Part shown: piece after piece, positions 14,901-29,900 of the stretch
Layout: every line of letters starts with the position of its first letter
How positions within the stretch are numbered: the stretch's first letter is position 1
Origin: Anadara kagoshimensis
Taxonomy: Eukaryota > Mollusca > Bivalvia > Arcoida > Arcidae
Assembly: GCA_021292105.1 (NCBI GenBank)
Contig: CM037875.1
Location: 807,152 to 871,151, forward strand
DNA: 64,000 nt
Direction: 5' to 3'
Translations under genes and position numbers: made by a program
The notes under the pieces: generated by a model
What the model was told of the DNA's origin: nothing
Database searches by the model: none
What the model saw: the letters and a program-made list of their open reading frames with translations, nothing else

Positions 14901-17900
14901 TGTCCCCTGACAATTCTAGTTCAACATTTTTTATTTCAGGTGACAGTGAGAGGATCAGGTTTTATAAGTACCGGATACATCAAATGTGCTGTAAAATGTC
15001 CTTACACAGATCCAAACATGGGCTGCTTCTCTACAGAGCTTGTAACAGCAGGATTTGTTATCTTCCCTGCCAAACGTTTGAATGACTCCGCTGTGGAGTG
15101 TGATTTCAGACGCATGTCCGCTGTCAGGAAAGCCATGGGTTATTCCATTACAGTAATGGTGGAAAGGTTTAGTGATAACAACAAAAATATGTAAGTGATA
15201 CTTTCCATCCGTTTTACCTTCTTTTCCCCATACCTCTGAGCACTTAGGTTTGAATCTCACTCAGGGCAGACACTTGTGAGAGAAATTTGCCAGTTTGCTT
15301 GCCTCTCCCCATACCTATGACCACTTAGGTTTTAATCTCATATAGGGCAGATCCTAGTGTCAGAAATTTGCCAGTTTGTTTGCCAAAGGGTAGAGGTTTT
15401 CTCTGGGCATTCCATTTTCTTAAAACAGGAACATAGCAAAATTATATCGGTTTATAATGTATTTGTTACTACCCTTTCTTTCCTTTTTCTCTTCCTACTT
15501 CTCACCATCTAGGTTTGAATCTTAATCTGTACACATTCTAATGTGTGAAAGTTTGTTTACTTACCAAATGTTGACAGTTTTCTCTTAGCACTCCGGTTTC
15601 CTCCACCATATTCAAAATGTTTCCTTTGATATAAAAGAAACAATCTTTATTGAGATGTAAAACATCACTACTTCACTGTGATAGCTCAGTTGGGAGAGTG
15701 CTCACTCTGTAAGTTGAAGGTCGTGGGGTCAAACCCTGACAGGGTCTGACACAAGACTTGGAAAGTGGGTAGTGACTATTCTTTCTCCAAATACTCGGTA
15801 TTGCAAAATAAAAGTCATAGTTCTTTTGGATGGGAATTAAAGGTCCCGTGTCAAGGTAGGCTTGGCATGACAAAGAACCCTGCCGTATAATTCCATCAGC
15901 ACAATACACAGGCAATGTTTCTGTACAATTGTCTATAGCTGGTGATTCTTGATATAAGTGAAATATTCTTGACTGGGATGTTAAACACCTTTACTTAACT
16001 CATAGCCAAGTAATAAAATTTGTCATCTTATTTACAATGAATTTGTTACAGGAAATGGCATTTACTATCTTAATGCTAAAAGCAATATTTTAACAGATTA
16101 TTGAACACTTATCAAGTACACATAAAAATTAATTCAAATACAATTTCCCACTGTATTAATGTATAATGATAGTACATATTTCTATTTTTACTTCAGGTTG
16201 TCCTATGCGGCATACAGAGTTATTGCCCCTGCTCCACTAGTCAGGCAGTCGTATATACACAGCAGATATTGCTTACTAACGATTCAGTTTGACACATACA
16301 TAGAAGTCAGTTCTTGTACAGATATACTATCTACCAATAGTTGGACATATATAGCTGGACCATCAGGTAGTGTATTAAAAATACTCAAATTTTAATAAAT
16401 AAAAAAAGCATATTCAATGCATTTGGTGAAATCATCCTCAGTGATTTTGTTTGCCTAAAATTACTACCAAAAAAAGGTATTTTTTTCTGGGGGGAAAAGG
16501 ATTAAAATTTCCGAATTAGGCCACTAAAATTCCCAAAACAACAGTGATATACATGTAGTAGCAAAGTCAATCTAGTTGTGTTAGTTGTTGTAACAATTTT
16601 AACAACTTTGTATTGAGGACCCTAGCTATTACAAGCATGTCATAATGCAGTTTTGCCGTATTTCAGAACTTCAACTTTTCCCAAATTTAAAGGCAGAGGG
16701 TAGTTTTTAAAAAATGTAACAAAATCACTGAACATAATTTAATGCACATTATTTGCAAAGATTAGTATTAAAATATTCACACCTTTCTAGCAAATTATGC
16801 ATGTTCTTTTTTTAGTGAAAGATCTAATACGATTGGTTGTTTTGTAGATATAAGATGCGATTTGTTTTTGACCAGTCTTTGTCCATCGTGCGTCGTCCAA
16901 TGTCCATCAACTTTTGCTTGTTAACACTCTAGAGGCCACAATTTTTGTTATATCTTCATCAAACTTGTCCAGAACAATGTTCAGGTCAAAAGCTAAGTCA
17001 AGTTTGTATATGGGTCATGTTGGATCAATAAGTAGGTCACTAGGTCAAATCATAGAAAAACCTTGTTAACCCTCTAGAGTCCATAGTTTTTGTCCAATCT
17101 TCATATAATTTGTCCAGAATGATGTTCATGACCAAAGCAAGGTCAAGTTTGTATATGGGTCATGTTGGGTCAATAAGTAGGTCATTAGGTCAAGCCATAG
17201 AAAAACCTTGTTAACACTCTAGAGTTCATAGTTTTGTTCAATCTTCATATAATTTGTCCAGAATGATGTTCATGACTAAAGCAAGGTCAAATTTATATAT
17301 GGGTCATGTTGGATCAATAAGTAGGTCACTATGTCAAATCATAGAAAACCTTGTTAGCCCATAGTTTTTGTTTAATCTTCATATAATTTGTCAAAAAAAT
17401 GTTAAGACAAAAGCTAGGTCAAGTTCATATGAACTAATAATGAACACTGTTAACACTCTATTCATGACATTATTGGAAAATGTGTAGAATTCAATTTATT
17501 CTCAGGCGAGTGCCCAGGGCCTCATGGCCCTCTTGTTTTGTTTTTTTATGTAGATATAAGATCTGATTTGATTGGTTGTTTCCTTCTTGCAGCTATTAGA
17601 TGTGACTTAATTGGTTGTTTTCTTTTTGTAGATATAAGATGTAATTTGATTGGTGATAGAGTATTGATTAAATTGTCCAGAGATTCTACAATACTACCAG
17701 GGCATACATTGACCTTAGAACCAAATGTGACTAAACAGGCGAAGTCATTATCAAGTTACGCTTTGTATGCATCAGGAGACTTTGTTGTCTCAGAGGCAAG
17801 AGTGTCGGTAAGTAAACTTATCTCTGGGGTGTCACCCCATTTGCACACTAAGATCTCAGAATGGGGTTCACTGCTGTACCACTTGATCAATACCCCATAC

Positions 17901-20900
17901 AGTTTGTATGGAATGTTTTGAAAACGTTAACATTGCAAACATCATCTTATGTGAGTCCATATCTATTGGAAATAAGTGTTTGTTACAAACGTACATAGAG
18001 GATATCAGGTGGTACAGCAGTAAACCCCATTTTAGCTCGCATGCATGAAGTGCAGAGGACCTATCGTCATACCCTAGCATTTGTGCTAGCATCCAATGTT
18101 AAGTTTATGAGACAACCTTTCCATACAGGCTAGTAGAGCTGTAACAATATACCGATATACCGGTAAAACCGGTTCAGAGGCCCCAACGCCGGTTATCGCG
18201 GTACGATTTTCAAATACCGGTTTTTTGCCGATACGGAAATTATACCCCTTTCTTTGCCTATTTGGATATTAGTTTAACCACAAAGTCATAATCACTCGAA
18301 CGTTTTATCTCGTTGTTAAAAATTATGTTGAATGGTCACGCTAGCGAAGCGCTTTAAAACAGTATGGTTAACACGTTTGTCCTGGAGTCGGACGACACGT
18401 TCGAAGTTAAATTTTATTGTATACAAGTATTCATAATAAGCACAAAGATGAACTCCAGGTGCTCCAAAAGATCGAGAATTTCCTGCTTCACATGTTCAAC
18501 ATCCAAGGCAATACGTATTCAATACGTATTGCAATACAGGTTTGACATTTCCCAATATATCGCAATACGGTTTTGCCCGTATCGTTACACCCCTACAGGC
18601 TAGCTGCGTGGTGACATTTACCTCCATTCCTATGTTTTTCAGAACTTCCATGGATAAGCTTTTGTCATACTCCACCCATCACATTGAATATTACTTGTAT
18701 GGAGTCTTGGTTTGTAAAAATATAATCAGTGATTGAATACCTACAGAATAATAAATTGAGTCTACTCCCAGTAAAACACAAAATTTTACATGTATATAAA
18801 CAAACAAAAATTGCATTGGTTGGTTACCTCTCGTTTGGGGGCCACTGTGGCCAAGTGGTTGAAAGTGCAAACTAACAAATCACTGCATCTCTCATGGATG
18901 GCTTAGTTTCAAATCCGACTTAGACAAATCTTAATGTGTTTTTCAGTTGGCTTGTTGAAGGTCTTTGGTTTCTTTGTTCACTCCTGTTTCCTCCACCATT
19001 CCAGAACTGACTACCGCGATATAAGTGAAAAAATCTTGACTGGAACTTAAAAAATCATTACTTCATCTTCTGCTCTTTTTACATAACTTTATTTTCTCGC
19101 TCCTGGACATCGGACAAAAAATATTTTTTGTTATTTTATTCCAGGATCCAATATTCAGAATTGTCGGGCCAAAAGTTGTCGGTAGTTGTGACCCATTTAC
19201 CTTGACCTTGATACAGAAAGATGTAGGATGTGTGACCTTGACCTACAACTGGACAGTGTCCGCTAATGACAGTATGTATATATACTTTTTTCTACTATCA
19301 ACTTTAGGCTTTAACTTTCTTGATTTTCCATTGCTTTTCGACTGAAAAGATATTACACTCTGTGTTGTAATTCAGATGTCAAGAATTTAAAACTTTTTGT
19401 CCTAATAGGGTTGCACTCCTCTTTTTGGTAGTGAGTCAAAGACCGTTATAATTGGGAAAATAAACTGCTTTGTTTCATGCCATTGAAAGAAAAATTTTAG
19501 TGGGAAAATACATAGTGGAAATATAAAAATTAATTAAGATTTTTTACACATTTTATTCAAATTGGGAAAATTCACCAAACTTTTTGGTATAAGTTTTGGC
19601 CCAAATTATTTAGATTATCAATGGCCCTGACTTCTGTCATCAGCATTGTTTTTGGCATGCTTGAACTACAAAATTTATTTTATTAAAATTTTATGTAAAA
19701 ATATAAACTATTTTCTATTTTAAAGTCCAAAATCCAAAATGATTTGACTTGGGTAAAAATATAGAAGATCAAAATAAGAATTGATATTGTAAAAGTTTTA
19801 AATATATTTTTTTGCCATGTTGTTAGGTAACCCCAGTGCTGATGTGGTGGCAGATATAGAAACTCTACAGGCCAAACTAAATGACCTATCTGTATCAACT
19901 AAGAGGATATATATTGATGGTGATGAGGTGAGATTATAGAAGGAAATCGCCATTGCAGGGAATTTTCTGCTCACTCACAGGGTTCGGTAAAAGGACATAA
20001 AAGCGCAATGCCAAACAGTGCACATTTTCCAATTTTGTATATAAAATTTTATTTGCATATAAGTTTTAGGGAGAAAACTAGTGAAAAAGTGAGAGAAAAA
20101 AAACTTTTTTATATGGCTTAGCTTATATATCTTTATAATAACATAATGTTTTGGAAAAATGTTCATGTTTATGTTGTTTTTGTTGGAAACATTCAACTTG
20201 TGCAATATATTAAATTAAACAATTGCATATGAAGTGAAAATTATATTTTGCATAATCATAAAGGGGTATCATGTTGAATGATATTGGTAAACTATTTTAC
20301 CTTATGACTTTGTTTCTCTGACAAATTATTTGCTTTTTCAAAAGTAACGAAACAATTTTTGTTTGAATCTTTTGCATTAATATTATCTGTCATTATATTT
20401 ATAAAGATTATACCAGGATCAGCTTATAACTTCACCATCACAGTATTCAACAGCCGAGAAAATGTTACATATGAAACCTCCATGGTAGTCAAACGTTCAG
20501 TAGATGTACAACCAATCCGGGTTAGATTGAAGGTAGCAGACGACATTACCCAGTTTGATGTTGTTAATGTACTACGGATGAGAGCGGTGATATCTTTATC
20601 AAAATGTGCCAATAATACTGGGGTAAGGATCTTTTGTAACACATACTGTAAAAAAATATATAGCTTGAAAAGCTTAAACTAACCACATTGCAGTCACCAC
20701 AGCACAGACCTGTCTAAAGTTTAACACTGAGGTAATGGTAAGGAGTTAAAGAGTGTGGCAGAAAAACAAATAGCTAATAGGTCAAAAGGCTGATGAGAGA
20801 TAAATAGCACCTGCCAAAAAGCTGTCAAGATATAGCTAACAATTAGTTCAAATGAGCTGCTGTTTCAGCACAACGACGTTAGTTAAGTGTTAAACTTTCG

Positions 20901-23900
20901 ACAGATGGGTATCTTTACTGTAAGGGGAGATAATCTTTTATAAATAACAACAAAATCATATAAAACTTATCCACCAAGTTTTAGAGCTTAAGGCTTCAAA
21001 CTCATGTTGTCTCACCATTGTAGGTTTTTAACAATAATGTTTAGTAGAATTTGATATCAAAGCTATATTTACATGTATATGTATTGTTTAAATTTTGTTA
21101 AACATGGTAACTTGAATAAAAATAAAATATTCATATAAATACTTTACACAAAATTAGAACATGCCCTTTAATGATAAATTATATACTGGTACATGTGTGA
21201 AAATCACTTTATATTTTGCAGGGTGAGATTGGTTTTGAATGGGTTTCTCAGACCAAAGATTTTTCATTCTCGGACTTTGCAGACAATCCTTATGCTCTAG
21301 TGAAAAGTAACGCCATGAGAGGAGGGACGTCCTATACCATATCAGTCAATGGTAATTATACTTATTATTTTATACAATAAAACAAAGTCAATGGTACTTT
21401 TACTTATTGTGCTATATTTGTTCAGTACAAACTGCTATATTTACATTAATGGTGTTTGATTGTATTAAACTCTGTTTTAGACCAAATGAAGCTAATGTGA
21501 CGTCACTCATTTCTTGCTGACACCTATGCCCGTGACGTCATTGATAGGCTGTTCTAGGAATAAGATTTTCAAAAAATGGGAAATGTAAATATAACCATTG
21601 AACTGTCTAGAAATGGCGTTTATAGTGCTATAACTGGTTTGCTTTGCACGGCAATGGAAGTTATAGCACTATAAACGCCATTTCTAGACAGTTTAATGGT
21701 TAAATAGATACCGCCTACATAAAAATACCAACTTCTATAAGTAAAACCTGCTAGCCTACTATAGTAACCACCTCTATATAAAGAGAATCTACTGTATAAG
21801 AAGAAACATTAGCAAAAAAACCAAAAAAAAACAAAAACAAAAAACAAAAAAAAAACAAAACACTTCAACTAAACAGAAAAAAATAAATAATTTCACCAAA
21901 AATTCATGTTTTATTTGCAGTTTATTTTAAAGATCAAATGGATGTCAGTAGTACATCAGAAGTGACTGTTTATACCAGAAGTAATCCGTTAGTAGTAAGG
22001 ATCAGAGGGGGCGAGAAGATCAAGACTTTGGCGAGTCAGGCTACTGTACTGGATGCTTCATTATCCGTAGATCTAGATCGTAACATCGTAGATACAGCAT
22101 ACTATGTATGGAGCTGTGAGGAGGTATTTAATAATTACTGTATATATTATTTATTTTCAAAGGTCAAAGGTTAAAGTCATGAGGTCAAAACTTAGATAAG
22201 GAAATATCCTAGTTTGAGAAAGTTTGTTGGAACGCTTTTTGAAGGTCATTGATGTTATCTATGCATTCTGGTTTTCTCCATCATCCTTGAACTGATTGCT
22301 TTGACATAAGTGATATAATCTTGACTGGGGCATAAAACTCCATTACTCCATTCTACTTTCATTGTATTATCTCCCTTTAATATCAGGGTTTTTAGTGATT
22401 TTACACATCTTCAAGGTCATTTTTGAATACATTATTTATTTTGTATTACAGGAGACGAGTGGCGTTACCTGTTTTGTAATACAAAATGGCCAATCTGTAA
22501 CTCTGAGATCCCTGTCACAGCAGACATCAAGTACATCCAGCAGTTTGACAATCCCAGCTAACCTCATGTCCTCTGATAAAAGGTATATATATATGATTGG
22601 CGTCGCGGGAAAAGGGACCTTAAGGTCAAAATTTTACATTTTCGTGTTTTGTCTATTATTATAGTTCAACATTTCCTCTTCGAAATAAAAGCAGTTTTGG
22701 GTTTCTAGGGTAACTATTTTCGTTGCTATGGGTTCCTTTTATGACGTCACAATCGTTGACTTGTAACCGAATGATTATGACCAGACTAATGGCTTACGAA
22801 TATTAAAGAGCAACTATTAAGCCATTATTAACAGCGATGGTTATGTAACATTAATGCCTATCTATACTGACAAATATTTTCGACAACTACTCTGAATTTA
22901 CAAAAATACTAGTGAAAGAGAAAAGAAACTAGTTTTTATAGAAACAACTACATAATTGACTTGGAACTTGTTTATATGCCATGAAACAAGAATTCAATGC
23001 AGAGTTATAGTTTTGTCATATGTTAACAAAAAGATCGGGCATTCAGCAACAACAGTAACAATTACATATTGTACCAGTTTTACCATTAATATCGAATTGT
23101 TATTGTAACAATTACAATTTTTATTACTCAATCAACGATAGGCAAAAAGGGTCCCCAAACTGCCATCCCACATTCTGCCTGATGATATTCATGCATAAGT
23201 CATTCTCGCGTGTCATTTCTCGCAAATACTAAGCACATGCTCGAAGGTCCAATACTAGTATTTTAATTTGATGAAACGTTTTTTCCCGACTTTTTTCAAA
23301 ACTCAAAATCAGTTCATTCATTTATATCTTAGGAATGGACAAAAAAACGTAAATGATTTCTAGAATATGTTGCCTAGCAACGAGGTTTATCTTTATGTTC
23401 CTCCATGTGATGTGTCTCATATAGCATTTTCATTTACATCGGGTTTTTACTACTACTACAGCACGTGGAATTTGGTTTGGCAACTTTTACTGATTGTGTT
23501 GCCTCACCCAATAATTTGTTCATCCTTGGAACGATTTCTGATAAAGTCAAATGCATAGGCATTAAAATTAAATGAAAGTGGTCTAACGTTTACTTTAAAC
23601 AGCTTCCTACACAGTTTTTTCACCTAGAGCATTGGTTTGAAAAGTCGGAAATGTTGCAGAAGACTGGTTTCTGTGAATAGACAATTTGAAAAACATCATG
23701 TTTCCCACAGAGCTGCAAATGTTGCCAAAGAGTCCTCTGTGATAAAATAAACATAAAATGTCTATTTAATTATTTTTTGTTTTGTACAAGATCGATTAAA
23801 ACACACAATTTGAGGTTAAAATTAATCTTTGTATATAATGATTATAATAAAAATTGTTAGTCTTTTTATAAAATAATAATGTTTTACTTTCGGACTTTAT

Positions 23901-26900
23901 TTTTAGGTATTGATTATCATAGTGTCATGTGCTACTTTTGCATTATATTATTTCATAAAAATTCAAAAGTAGCACATGACATTTGCATCGGCGTCAATTA
24001 CCGCTATTCCCGACGAGAGCAGTTTAAATATAATTTAGAATCAACCTAAGTATAATTTTGTGTATATGCGAGTGTGTTTTTGATCGGTCTTTAATTATAA
24101 GGTGCAAGCTTACAAAGTCAGTACGCCGAAGTAAGGCCTACCACTAATCCTTACACCAGGCGATACTCTGCCCTCTTAACACTGAGCTTTAGGCGAGGAA
24201 ACAGAATCGCAAATTTGAAAGCCTTATGTATGACCCTACCAGGGTTTAGAAACCTATCGCTCTCGATGCAGATGCTTTGCTGACACTGTCGTTTGACGTA
24301 GTTTGTTATTTTGAAAGAATTTTTTAAAATTGTTATATCTCTAACTGTCTCTCAGTGGTATGAAAATATCAAATAATGACTACTGTAACATCGCGTAACT
24401 GCATTGTCAAAGTGTATTTAACACACCCCCCCCCCCTTTGTTTGTACCATGACTTTCGTTTTTAATACCCTAGTGAGTGCTTAGCGAGAGAACAACCACG
24501 CACTACCTACTTTTATTTTATATTTTCATACCCGGCTTGGGTTCAAATCCCGATCTGCCAGATACGGCAAAACCCGGATGCTTCCTGTCTATCCACATCA
24601 CTACTTGACAACCTACTAAGCCGGTCGTTTTTTTAACTGTTTGTACAACTTTGAACTTTTCCGCATTTTGTGATGCTAAATATTCTTATACATGTATATA
24701 TATGTTTTTTATTTTATTTATTTCACATTTTTAAATTTCTGTTTGAAATAGATCGTGCTGTGTGGAAACTTTATTGTATGTGTATAAGGTTCTAACTTTG
24801 AATAACACGTTGAAAAACATAATATACATCTGTACATGATGTATATATTGGCTCAACACTAATATTTAAAACGTCGGTTGGTTCAGGAATAGGGTTTTAT
24901 GTTCCAGCCAATAATATTTCACTTATATCGAGACGTCACCAGCTTTAGGTGAATAGGCATTTTTACCTTTGTAGTGCGCATAAAGCAATGTGCAGGGAGG
25001 GTTTTTTGTGCCATGCCCGCCGTGACACAAGGCATTGGTTTATAAGGTCTCTTCCGAAGGACCCCGCGACTTACTTTCTAAATACCGAGTGCTTGGCGAT
25101 AAAACAGTAAAGTCTACCTTTTTTCAAGTCTTGGTCAAACTCGACCGAGGTTCGAGCTACAACATTGCTAACAACATATATTTCGGTCCAAAATACGAAT
25201 ATTTGTATGGAATCATTTTGCTAATTCATTGGTTTAGGTGTTCACTAGTGTCATTGGCATGGATACACTATATTTGTTATATTTTAAAATAGCAAAGTAA
25301 ATAATTTCCAGTTTCAATTAGCGCTACTTAGAAAAGATTTTACATAAAGATTTCCTAAAAATCTGGCAAATTTGAAATCAGTAATTTTGTAAGTTTTCAA
25401 AATATTATTTTTAAGGCATTATTATTATTATTATTATTATTATTTGGAGCACGATAAAACATAGTCAAAAGTGATCAGACTTAAGTCAGGGAAAATCTAT
25501 ATGAAGAGATGACTGTGAAACTGGAGCCAGTATCAAAACCATTTCCGTAACTTATTTAAATATATGTCATTTCCAGTTTTTCCTTTAACAGGAGGGCCGT
25601 TAATCAAACCCGGGACATCTATCATCATATAGGCAAGTGAAGTGGTCTGCCAACCGAACTAACCAGACCACTGCATTATAATCTTGTTTTTCTATCTAGA
25701 ATATGGGAGGTGGGAAATCTCGCACCCAAATTCCCTTAGATGGACATTTTTATGTCAAGCAATTACCAGTCTGCTACTTTCAAGGGTAATGATAATTATT
25801 GTATCTTAAAGGAGAAAAATGTGAGGTCGGACCGGAAATCAAAACCTAGAGTTAAATGCGGTTGTGATATTAGGCACGGAACTGCCTTATTGTTATTAAA
25901 ATTATTAACAACAAGTAGGGTTACACATAATGTTTAAATTCAAAAGTGATTCTTGAATACCACGAACGCAATTTAATGTTTTAATAACAATAAGGCAGTT
26001 CCGTGCCTAATGTCACAACCGCATTTTAAATAACCATGTATATAACGGCTTTGGTAGCCAAGTTGGTAGAACTCTCGCCTTTATACTTATGGAGCTTGAG
26101 CTCTAGGTTTTGATTTCCGGTCCGACCTCGCATTTTTCTCCTTTAAGATACAATAATTATATTATTTAATAGTTTAAACCTGCAAACTACTGACACATGA
26201 AATTTGAGGTAATTTAAAATAAAATGTTAGTGTTTTATATTCCACAATTATATTAAAAAAACACGCATTTAAAGTAAAATTTTATAGGCTTTCCGAAGGC
26301 TGACTTGAGAGAGAGAGAGAGAGACAGACAGAGAGACAGACAGACAGAGAGAGATTGACGGTCATAAACTTGTACGTTATCATTTCACTACGCAGATTTT
26401 GTTCAGTAATTTAGTTATTAGTTCGCTGAAGGTTTTGTAATTTTATATTAACTTCAAATTGTACTATTTATAGAATACAATCCGTTTAACTTTGTTTTAA
26501 TTATTCTTGTATTTTACTGTTTTAAATAAGTTAAAAATTATTAACAATAGACCTAATTTTGGAGTCGGGATAGTAGTTTGCAGGTTTATACGTCTTGCAG
26601 TTTTAAATACAAAATAAAAGAACACCTGCTGTCTTCATAAGAATCACAGCCGACTTCCGTGTTTTTCAGCGCGAAAAAAGTAAAACTTTGACGTCGATTA
26701 TCTCGATTGTGACGTCAAAAAGATAAGGTCCCTTTTGTCGCGACGCCAATCATATATATATAAACATTACTACTGTACAAGAAGACACATTAACTGGGGA
26801 AAATTTTCATAATCTTCATGGTTACGCTTTTACCATAAATATATCTTCTTGGTAAAAATTTGTCTATTTCTTTTTGTACACTTTCCTTATGGCTGTAACC

Positions 26901-29900
26901 ATGAAAATTTCTTGCCGCCAAATAGTTTAGAAGTTTACAAAGCCGCAAAAGTTTCCCACTGCTAATGTTTCTTCTGATACAGAATCATAATTATGTAAGC
27001 ATTGAACTATTGAGATACGGTAATTATGATCTTACAGCTGTAAAACTGCCGTAGCTATTCTAGGCAAACTGAATAACAAGCAGTAACTCGATAATAACAA
27101 GCAGTAACTCGATAATAACAAGCAGTAACTCGATAATAACAAGCAGTAACTCGATAGAACTTACTAAGTCACATTTTTCCTCTCAATACAATATGACACG
27201 TTTGCGTTAAAAATGAAACTATTTTAATACATGTATGGTACATATAATTTCATCTCTCATATTATGAGATGAGCATATCGTATGTATTGTGAGGTCGATG
27301 CACTGGTTCAACCCTGATTTTAAGCATATAACCACCAGGGACCACAGAGTTATGGCCCCTTTATCAATTAGGAGGTGGGATTGAGGTTGAACATTTTCAA
27401 TATTATGTGTTGCATATTTTCAGGTATAAATTAACAGTCAGAATGATAAAAGGAAGCAGAACGGGTAATTACACCACCACAGTACAGGTGATCGATAGCT
27501 TACCACCCACCATAGAGACACCTGTCATCTCGTTAACTGTTAATTACGATGAACCATTGAGAGTGACCAGTATAGTCAGCAGTACTGGACCAGTAACTAT
27601 GTACTGGGACTGTGAGGAAGACTTAACTGGTACGTACATATATCCAGTTGTATGATATGCATTTCACTACACTTACTCAGTTGGTAGAGTGCTTACTTCA
27701 TATGTAGGAGGTCAGGTTCAAACTCTGGTCGGGGACAGAGTCATTTGTATGGGTATATTTTGTTGGACTAGATCTCCATGTTAGCTTCATTGTTTTCTCA
27801 TAGTTCTTGTTGTCGGGTACATTAAGATTCAACTTAGGCCAATTTTAGTGTAAGAATGTTTGTCAGTTTGCTCGTGAAGGATTATGGTTTGTTCCTGGTA
27901 CCTCCACCATCTCAATGTTAACATTTTCAGTCATAGATGGACAAACATTAAAGTTTTTTGGTGTCAATTTTTGAAAAGGTTTAATACCTATTGTATGTGG
28001 ATGGAGAGTGGAGGAGTAATGAAGCTTTATGTCTTAGCCAAGATTCTTTCACCACAGTGGCACTGACTTTTCTTGCACTAGGATCTGTCCCAAGTGAAAT
28101 CATTGCCCGGGCATGCTATCTTTTTCCTGTGTTATCCAGAATCAAGAGGTCATGTTATTGGGAATCCAGGGTTGGCATATTATTCAGGATCCAGGGTGGG
28201 CATATTATCCAGGATTGACATGTTATCCAGAATCCAAGGTGAGCAAGTTGTCTGGGGTGAGCATGCTATCCAGGGTAGGCCAGTATTAATTTTGTTTTTG
28301 TGTTTTTCTAGGTTATGATTATATTGAGTTAGCTGACTATGTACAGAGTAACCAACTATTTACACAGAAGACTGAATCTGTTCAAGACTTCCAGTTTTCT
28401 TTGTATACAGCATCACAGCTGCCACCTGGTGCTAAATTCGCTCTTCGAGTTACGGCAACTAACACACAAAACGGGCTCAGTGCAACTTCAAACATTTATG
28501 TGACTGTGAATTCAGCGCCAGAAATTGGAGACTTTTCTGTAAGTATTTTATGCTTGCTAAAGGTCAAAGTAGAATATAGTGGAGTAATAGAATTTATGAA
28601 TCATATCGGCATCGAGCCATAAGTATGCATGGAAGTTATAGAAGAAAAGAAACTTCATTGTAAATTTAGTACTTCACCCACACCTTTGATAAAAATGTAA
28701 TTAACTTGAAATTGATCTCAAATTTATGGAAAACCATTAATAAAACCATTGATTTAATTTGAGTGCATTAACTATGTAAATGTAACAGTGAAATATCTAG
28801 AAATATCTGATGGATGTTCATTTAATAAAGAAACCTAAATTGGTGAGTGATGTAAAACGCTGATTTACAGTGCCTCTCACTGTTTAGGTGACTGTGGTGA
28901 CAGGGGCTGTGATATTTGAGTGACCCCTTATACCATCTGCCTCAGAACTCCCTCTTCTTATTAAGTTTTCTGATTTCTTTTGTTTATAGGTAACTCCAGC
29001 CAATGGCACAGCCTTGGAAACAGAATTTGAACTAACCATTGGAGATGGATGGTCTGATAGAGAAAATGATGCACTTTATTTTACATTCTTTACAAGAAAA
29101 CCTGGAGGATCCTGGATACAGCTGAACACACGTGGTCTGGTGGATGTTGTGTCTTACAGCTTTATAACAACTTCTGGTATGTTAACTCATCTAAAGTAGA
29201 ATGTGTCTAAACTGAACCCAGAGTATACTGAAAACCTAACTGAATCCTGAGTACTCAAGTTTCCACCACAATCCTAGAATTCACTGTTTAAGTGAATATA
29301 AGTGAATTACCTTCAAACCACACGTACCATCTAGGTAAAGTTTAGTACTGGTAATACTTGTACAAAAACATTTCACACACATGGACTGGTGTTTTAACCC
29401 ACATACCTTGAATCATGAGTCCAAATCCTTCACACTCTGCCATGATTTTTCTTGCAAGTATATTCAGAAGATTTTTCAAGAACTCTTTGTAATAAATTGG
29501 ATTCAGACAGGAGTTCTTTGGCACCTGTTGCTGTGAGTATTATTACCTCTAGTCTGGCTTCATAATCATTAAAGTTGTAGATATGTTGCTAATATGACTT
29601 AATTTTAAAGCATTTGTTATTTCTTTCACTTCTTGTATTAAAATTTATATGCAAGTCTGCACGAATAAAATTTACACATTTCCAATTTCTGAATATTAGT
29701 CTTTGTGAGTAAAGCCTTGATTCATCTCCACTGTCTGTTTAGTCAGAATTTTGGCAATATAAAGGGGTTTAGCAATATTTGGAAGGATACTCATTAAGAA
29801 AAATATAAAAATGGATTTTGATACTTCAAATAAGTTTAGCAATAAATTATTAGGAAGTTTGTGGCAAAAAGTGAGATTGTGATACAATCAAGGGACATTA

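Larger units (their letters stand above)
22595..26751. mobile_element. 4.16-kb TIR element in the intron after exon 21
   Basis: Left end GATTGGCGTCGCGGGAAAAG, continuing GGACCTTA, is mirrored by the right end at 26724-26751 with two mismatches. Further in, GACGTCACAATCG occurs in inverted positions at both ends. It is flanked by ATATATAT on both sides. The left end lies 12 bp past the exon 21 donor. Small ORFs inside (for example 25035-25292) show no transposase motifs, so it is non-autonomous or decayed. It carries SINE heads (B box GGTTCAAATCC near 24540; minus-strand head 25590-25680) and nested palindromes. Confidence 0.82.

Noticed and set aside
15679..15740. Possible true tRNA gene
   Set aside because: A and B boxes are present but the sequence does not close an acceptor stem and continues into a SINE body and tail.
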